From Acidobacteriota bacterium (GTDB lineage Bacteria; Acidobacteriota; Blastocatellia; Pyrinomonadales; Pyrinomonadaceae), in NCBI GenBank assembly GCA_029777145.1, contig JAKOSS010000509.1, forward strand, positions 1-9,778: a DNA stretch of 9,778 nucleotides, read 5' to 3'. The notes under the pieces are model-generated. The model did not search any database. It saw only the letters and a program-made list of their open reading frames with translations, and had not been told where the DNA came from. A program made the translations under genes and the position numbers. Shown piece after piece: positions 7,040-9,778 of the stretch; positions within the stretch are counted from its first letter, which is position 1; each line of letters starts with the position of its first letter.

Positions 7040-8088
7040 CAGGACGTCTCCGAGACCTCTTCTTCAGGTTTCGGAAAGATCAGGGACAGGGCGATCGAAA
7101 GAAGGATCGCCAGAACCACGACACCCAGCGAAATATTGATGACGGCTTGTTCGAATTCGTGGTGTTGGTAACGTCGGATAAATTCGGCGAACCCCGCAGT
7201 GCTTGACCCGAGAATCATTATCAAGCCTTCCGCCAAAAGTGGCAAGAGCATTTTCACCCCAATAAAGCTGAGCACGAAAGCAAGTCCGTACTTGAGGTAG
7301 TGAAATTTTTCGGCCATCCCGAGGAGCAGGAAAAAGAACGTTCTGAGACCGAGGATCGCAAAGATGTTCGACGTGTAAACGATGAAACGATCGGTCGTGA
7401 TACCGAAGATCGCCGGGATCGAATCGACGGCGAAGACGAGATCGACGACATTGATCACCACCAGGACGAGCAGCAGCAATGTGCCGACGCGCCGGCCGGC
7501 GTCATCACGGATGATAAAGTTGTCGCCGTCGTATTTTTTCGAGATCCTGACAAACCGGGTCGTCAGCCGGACGACGAAGTTCTCGTCCGGGTGGAACTCC
7601 TCGTCCTCACGAAGCATGTTGATCCCCGTGTAAACGAGAAACGCCCCGAAGAGGTAGAGGATCCAGTGAAACTGCTCGACGAGTTCCGCGCCGGCGAAGA
7701 TCATCACCATTCGCAGCACGAGCGCCATGAAGATTCCCCAGAAAAGCACCCGGTGCTGATACTTCTTGGGAACCTGAAAATAATTGAAGATCAGCAGGAA
7801 AACGAAAAGATTGTCGACCGAGAGCGAGAGTTCGATGATATACCCGGTGAGGAACTCCTTGGCCTTGAAGAACGCGGTCTGCGCGCCGTGATTCGAATCG
7901 ACGTACCAATAGACGAAGCCGTCGAAAAGCAGTGCGAGCGAAACCCATACAATGCTCCAGACGATGGTCTCTTTGCGCGACGGAACGTGCGACGTTCGGT
8001 TGACGATTCCGATGTCCACGAACAGCGCGACCAGAACGACCGCGAAAAAGAAGGTCCAGACCCAGATTGGAAACTCGACGGGATTCAT
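7039..8088 (-). CDS. TerC/Alx-family integral membrane metal transporter
   Basis: A 349-residue polytopic membrane protein with about nine hydrophobic segments (near 8-28, 41-62, 82-104, 114-135, 139-158, 203-229, 235-257, 265-292 and 315-338). Two acidic family motifs inside membrane segments are intact: ELSLSVDNLFVF (86-97, with D92 and N93) and DLVFAVDSIPAIFG (216-229, with D216 and D222). TerC/Alx proteins are linked to metal-ion homeostasis, manganese export being best supported for Alx; the name TerC comes from tellurite-resistance clusters, but no other ter gene is here. The cytoplasmic loop 160-200 is highly charged, and the length is slightly above that of E. coli Alx. The gene is cotranscribed and translationally coupled with the FecR-domain gene. 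It is divergent from the chaperone gene and probably uses the promoter at 8098-8127. Manganese specificity is inference. Confidence 0.92.
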   Translation of the reverse strand: MNPVEFPIWVWTFFFAVVLVALFVDIGIVNRTSHVPSRKETIVWSIVWVSLALLFDGFVYWYVDSNHGAQTAFFKAKEFLTGYIIELSLSVDNLFVFLLIFNYFQVPKKYQHRVLFWGIFMALVLRMVMIFAGAELVEQFHWILYLFGAFLVYTGINMLREDEEFHPDENFVVRLTTRFVRISKKYDGDNFIIRDDAGRRVGTLLLLVLVVINVVDLVFAVDSIPAIFGITTDRFIVYTSNIFAILGLRTFFFLLLGMAEKFHYLKYGLAFVLSFIGVKMLLPLLAEGLIMILGSSTAGFAEFIRRYQHHEFEQAVINISLGVVVLAILLSIALSLIFPKPEEEVSETS

Positions 8089-8097
8089 CGTGGACTA

Positions 8098-8127
8098 ATT
8101 TAACCCACCGCAATCGCGAAAGTCCAA
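8098..8127 (-). promoter_or_regulatory. Candidate promoter for the terC-FecR operon
   Basis: On the - strand TTGGAC (8127-8122) and TTAAAT (8103-8098) are separated by 18 bp, and the start codon follows nine bases after the -10 box. The boxes are moderate matches to sigma-70 consensus. If correct, the transcript would be nearly leaderless, which fits the lack of a clear ribosome site. The -35 box sits in one arm of the 8119-8148 inverted repeat. Confidence 0.35.
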
Positions 8128-8148
8128 GCCCTGTCGTCATTGGACTTT
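8119..8148. promoter_or_regulatory. Perfect 9-bp inverted repeat between divergent genes
   Basis: AAAGTCCAA (8119-8127) and TTGGACTTT (8140-8148) are exact reverse complements separated by 12 bp. The TTGGAC in each arm is placed to act as the -35 box of an outward promoter. A further TGGACT copy is at 8091-8096, just before the terC start. A dimeric regulator could bind here and control both directions; this is inference. Confidence 0.5.
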
Positions 8149-8168
8149 AAGAGCGTATCTGCTAAAAT
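8140..8168 (+). promoter_or_regulatory. Candidate sigma-70-type promoter of the chaperone gene
   Basis: TTGGAC (8140-8145) and TAAAAT (8163-8168, five of six consensus bases) are separated by an ideal 17 bp. The start codon is at 8226, leaving an untranslated leader of about 50 bases. Confidence 0.55.
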
Positions 8169-8211
8169 CGCGGTTTGTCCCAGCAGGCAAGTTGGTTCCA
8201 ATCTTTTTCGT

Positions 8212-8216
8212 AAAGG
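8212..8216 (+). promoter_or_regulatory. Ribosome binding site of the chaperone gene
   Basis: AAAGG lies nine bases before ATG 8226 and supports that start. The AGG directly touching the ATG is too close to serve. Confidence 0.5.
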
Positions 8217-8225
8217 TATTTCAGG

Positions 8226-9778
8226 ATGTTAAAGTTTTTCAGTCGTTTAGAGAAGACCCGCAACTTTGTTCTTATGTTCATCGGGGTCTTGATGATCCTC
8301 GGTCTGGTTGTCGGAATCGGAAGTTCAAGTCTGTTCTCGAGACAGGGCACTTCAGAAGGTCTGGCGAACAGTACCGAAGCGGTCGCGAAAGTTGGTAGCG
8401 AAAAGGTGACCGTCGGCGAGGTCGCACGGATCAAGCAGGGACGCATGGCGTCGCTGCCGACGCGGTCGATGATCAATATGATGATCGGTCAGAAGGTCAT
8501 CCGGATCGAAGCCCAGCGGCTCGGCCTGCGCGCCTCGGACGCTGAAGTTGCGAACGCGATCCGCGAGCAGAACAAATCGCCCGACGGAACGCCGCTCGAC
8601 GTCAAACGTTATGAGCAGTGGGCGATTCAGAACTTCGGCAGCGTCGCTGAGTATGAGCAATCGGTCCGCGATCAGATCAGCGGCGAGAAACTCGAAGCAT
8701 TCCTGACGTCCGGCGTGGCAGTTTCCGAAGAGGAAGTTTTGAAGGACTTCCAACGAAAGAACACCAAGTTCGATCTTTCGTATGTCGCCGTGAACACCTC
8801 GGAACTTGCGCAGGCGATCAAACCGACCGATGCGGAGATCTCCGATTATTTCGAAAAGAACAAGGCCAACTATTACATTTCGGCACCGCAGAAGAAGATC
8901 CGCTACATCTTTCTGAACACCGCTAAGGTCGGCGAGAAGATCGCGATCTCTGACGAAGACTACAAGGCCGAGTACGACAAGATTCCTGCCGACAAGAAAA
9001 AGAAAGGCGTTGAGGGCCAGCAGATCGTGCTCCGGATCGCGAAGCCGGACTTTGAGTCGCAGGTCATGCAGAAAGGCGCCGAGATCGTCGAACGCGCCAA
9101 GAAGGACGGAAAGATCTCGGAAGAAGCGTTTGCCGAACTGGTCAACGGATATTCGGAAGATGCGGCCAGCAAAGCCCGCGGCGGAAAGCTCGCGGGACTC
9201 GTTCGCGAGAATCCTGCCAAACCGACCGATCCTTATCAGCGGCTGCTGATGATGCAGGAAGGCGACGTGACCGAACCGATCAAGGAAGGCAGCGCCGTCT
9301 ACATCCTGAGACGCGGCAAGGACGTTCCGAAATCCTTTGAGGACGCCAAGCCCGAGATCGAGGTCAGTCTGCGCAACCGCAAGGGCTACACTGCGGCTGC
9401 GGAGCTCGCCCAGAAGGTTTATCAGGATCTGCAGCAGACGAAGGACGTCGCCGCAACCGCCAAGAAATTTGCAGCCGAGGCGAACATGAATCCGGCCGAC
9501 ATGGTGCGTGAGACGCCGTTCGTCAAACCCGGCGACAACATCGCAAACGTCGGCATCTCGCCGCAGTTTGAGGAAGGCATCAAGAACCTCGAGAACGCGA
9601 ACGACGTCGGCGAGAAGATCCCGATCCAGAACGGATTCGCGGTCCCGCTTCTCGTTGAGAAGAAGGAGCCGCGCGATTCGACGCTCGACGAGGTCCGCTC
9701 GCAGGTGGTCGAATCGGTCAAGCTCGACAAAGCCCGCGCCCAGGTCGAAGAGGTCGCGAAGGCGATCGCGGCGGGCGC
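8226..9778 (+). CDS. PpiD/SurA-like membrane-anchored periplasmic folding factor (3' end missing)
   Basis: The frame runs open from ATG 8226 to the window end, giving 517 residues without a stop. A short basic N-terminus (KFFSRLEKTR) precedes one membrane helix at about 14-34, leaving the remainder probably periplasmic. Residues 50-180 match a SurA/PpiD-type N-terminal chaperone region (VAKVGSEKVTVGEVARIKQ; a long helical segment; VSEEEVLKDF). Residues 260-365 are a parvulin-like segment: FAELVNGYSEDAASKARGGKLAG and GDVTEPIKEGSAVYILRRG follow the family pattern. The histidines usually found at both ends of an active parvulin domain are absent (GQQIVL and SAVYIL), so isomerase activity is doubtful and a chaperone role is more likely, as in E. 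coli PpiD. A second, weaker repeat of this pattern may cover 405-480. E. coli PpiD is about 620 residues, so roughly 100 may be missing. Confidence 0.85.
   Translation, partial: MLKFFSRLEKTRNFVLMFIGVLMILGLVVGIGSSSLFSRQGTSEGLANSTEAVAKVGSEKVTVGEVARIKQGRMASLPTRSMINMMIGQKVIRIEAQRLGLRASDAEVANAIREQNKSPDGTPLDVKRYEQWAIQNFGSVAEYEQSVRDQISGEKLEAFLTSGVAVSEEEVLKDFQRKNTKFDLSYVAVNTSELAQAIKPTDAEISDYFEKNKANYYISAPQKKIRYIFLNTAKVGEKIAISDEDYKAEYDKIPADKKKKGVEGQQIVLRIAKPDFESQVMQKGAEIVERAKKDGKISEEAFAELVNGYSEDAASKARGGKLAGLVRENPAKPTDPYQRLLMMQEGDVTEPIKEGSAVYILRRGKDVPKSFEDAKPEIEVSLRNRKGYTAAAELAQKVYQDLQQTKDVAATAKKFAAEANMNPADMVRETPFVKPGDNIANVGISPQFEEGIKNLENANDVGEKIPIQNGFAVPLLVEKKEPRDSTLDEVRSQVVESVKLDKARAQVEEVAKAIAAG

Noticed and set aside
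7300..8103. + strand open frame of 267 codons opposite terC
   Set aside because: The translation is a highly charged D/E/R/H-rich shadow of the transmembrane gene, with no ribosome site or domain.
8089..8225. yybP-ykoY type manganese riboswitch before terC
   Set aside because: Such riboswitches often precede terC/alx genes, but the leader here is at most a few bases to about 130 bp and I cannot find the conserved stem-loop pattern. The likely promoter leaves almost no leader.

Overview
The window looks like a chromosomal segment of a GC-rich, diderm-like environmental bacterium. My best guess is Acidobacteriota, class Blastocatellia. This rests on a secreted M16 peptidase pair, a secreted OB-fold/EEP nuclease, a FecR-domain protein, a TerC membrane protein and short AGTGGTC-type heptamer arrays between genes. 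The taxonomic call is inference; there is no rRNA or ribosomal-protein marker here. No IS element, tRNA, rRNA, CRISPR array or phage gene is visible.

Layout. (1) 1-174, + strand: the last 57 codons of an M24/aminopeptidase P gene. (2) 177-338: a heptamer-repeat element filling the gap between two converging genes. (3) 3268-342, - strand: two adjacent secreted M16 (insulinase-like) genes. The first has the zinc motif but lacks the R/Y substrate-binding pair; the second lacks the zinc motif but has the pair. They therefore look like the two halves of one obligate heterodimeric protease. (4) 3410-3628, + strand: a small acidic unknown protein, divergent from the M16 pair, whose last residues and stop codon lie inside a second heptamer element (3617-3780). 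(5) 5657-3783, - strand: a secreted endonuclease/exonuclease/phosphatase-fold nuclease. (6) 8088-5783, - strand: a TerC/Alx-family membrane metal transporter translationally coupled (TGATG) to a membrane-anchored FecR-domain protein with Fn3-like and Ig-like C-terminal modules. (7) 8226 to the window end, + strand: a PpiD/SurA-like membrane-anchored periplasmic chaperone, incomplete at the 3' end. It is divergent from terC, and the two share a palindromic promoter region.

Functional theme: nearly all products are exported or membrane-anchored (two peptidase subunits, nuclease, FecR-domain protein, PpiD-like chaperone, TerC transporter). The segment reads as an envelope and extracytoplasmic turnover neighbourhood, not as a mobile island or a defence locus. 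The least ordinary features are the two repeat elements, each about 163 bp, each lying between convergent stop codons and sharing a homologous right arm. Next come the complementary loss of catalytic motifs in the M16 pair and the 9-bp perfect inverted repeat carrying the -35 boxes of both divergent promoters near 8130. I found no clear evidence of a wholly new multi-gene system.
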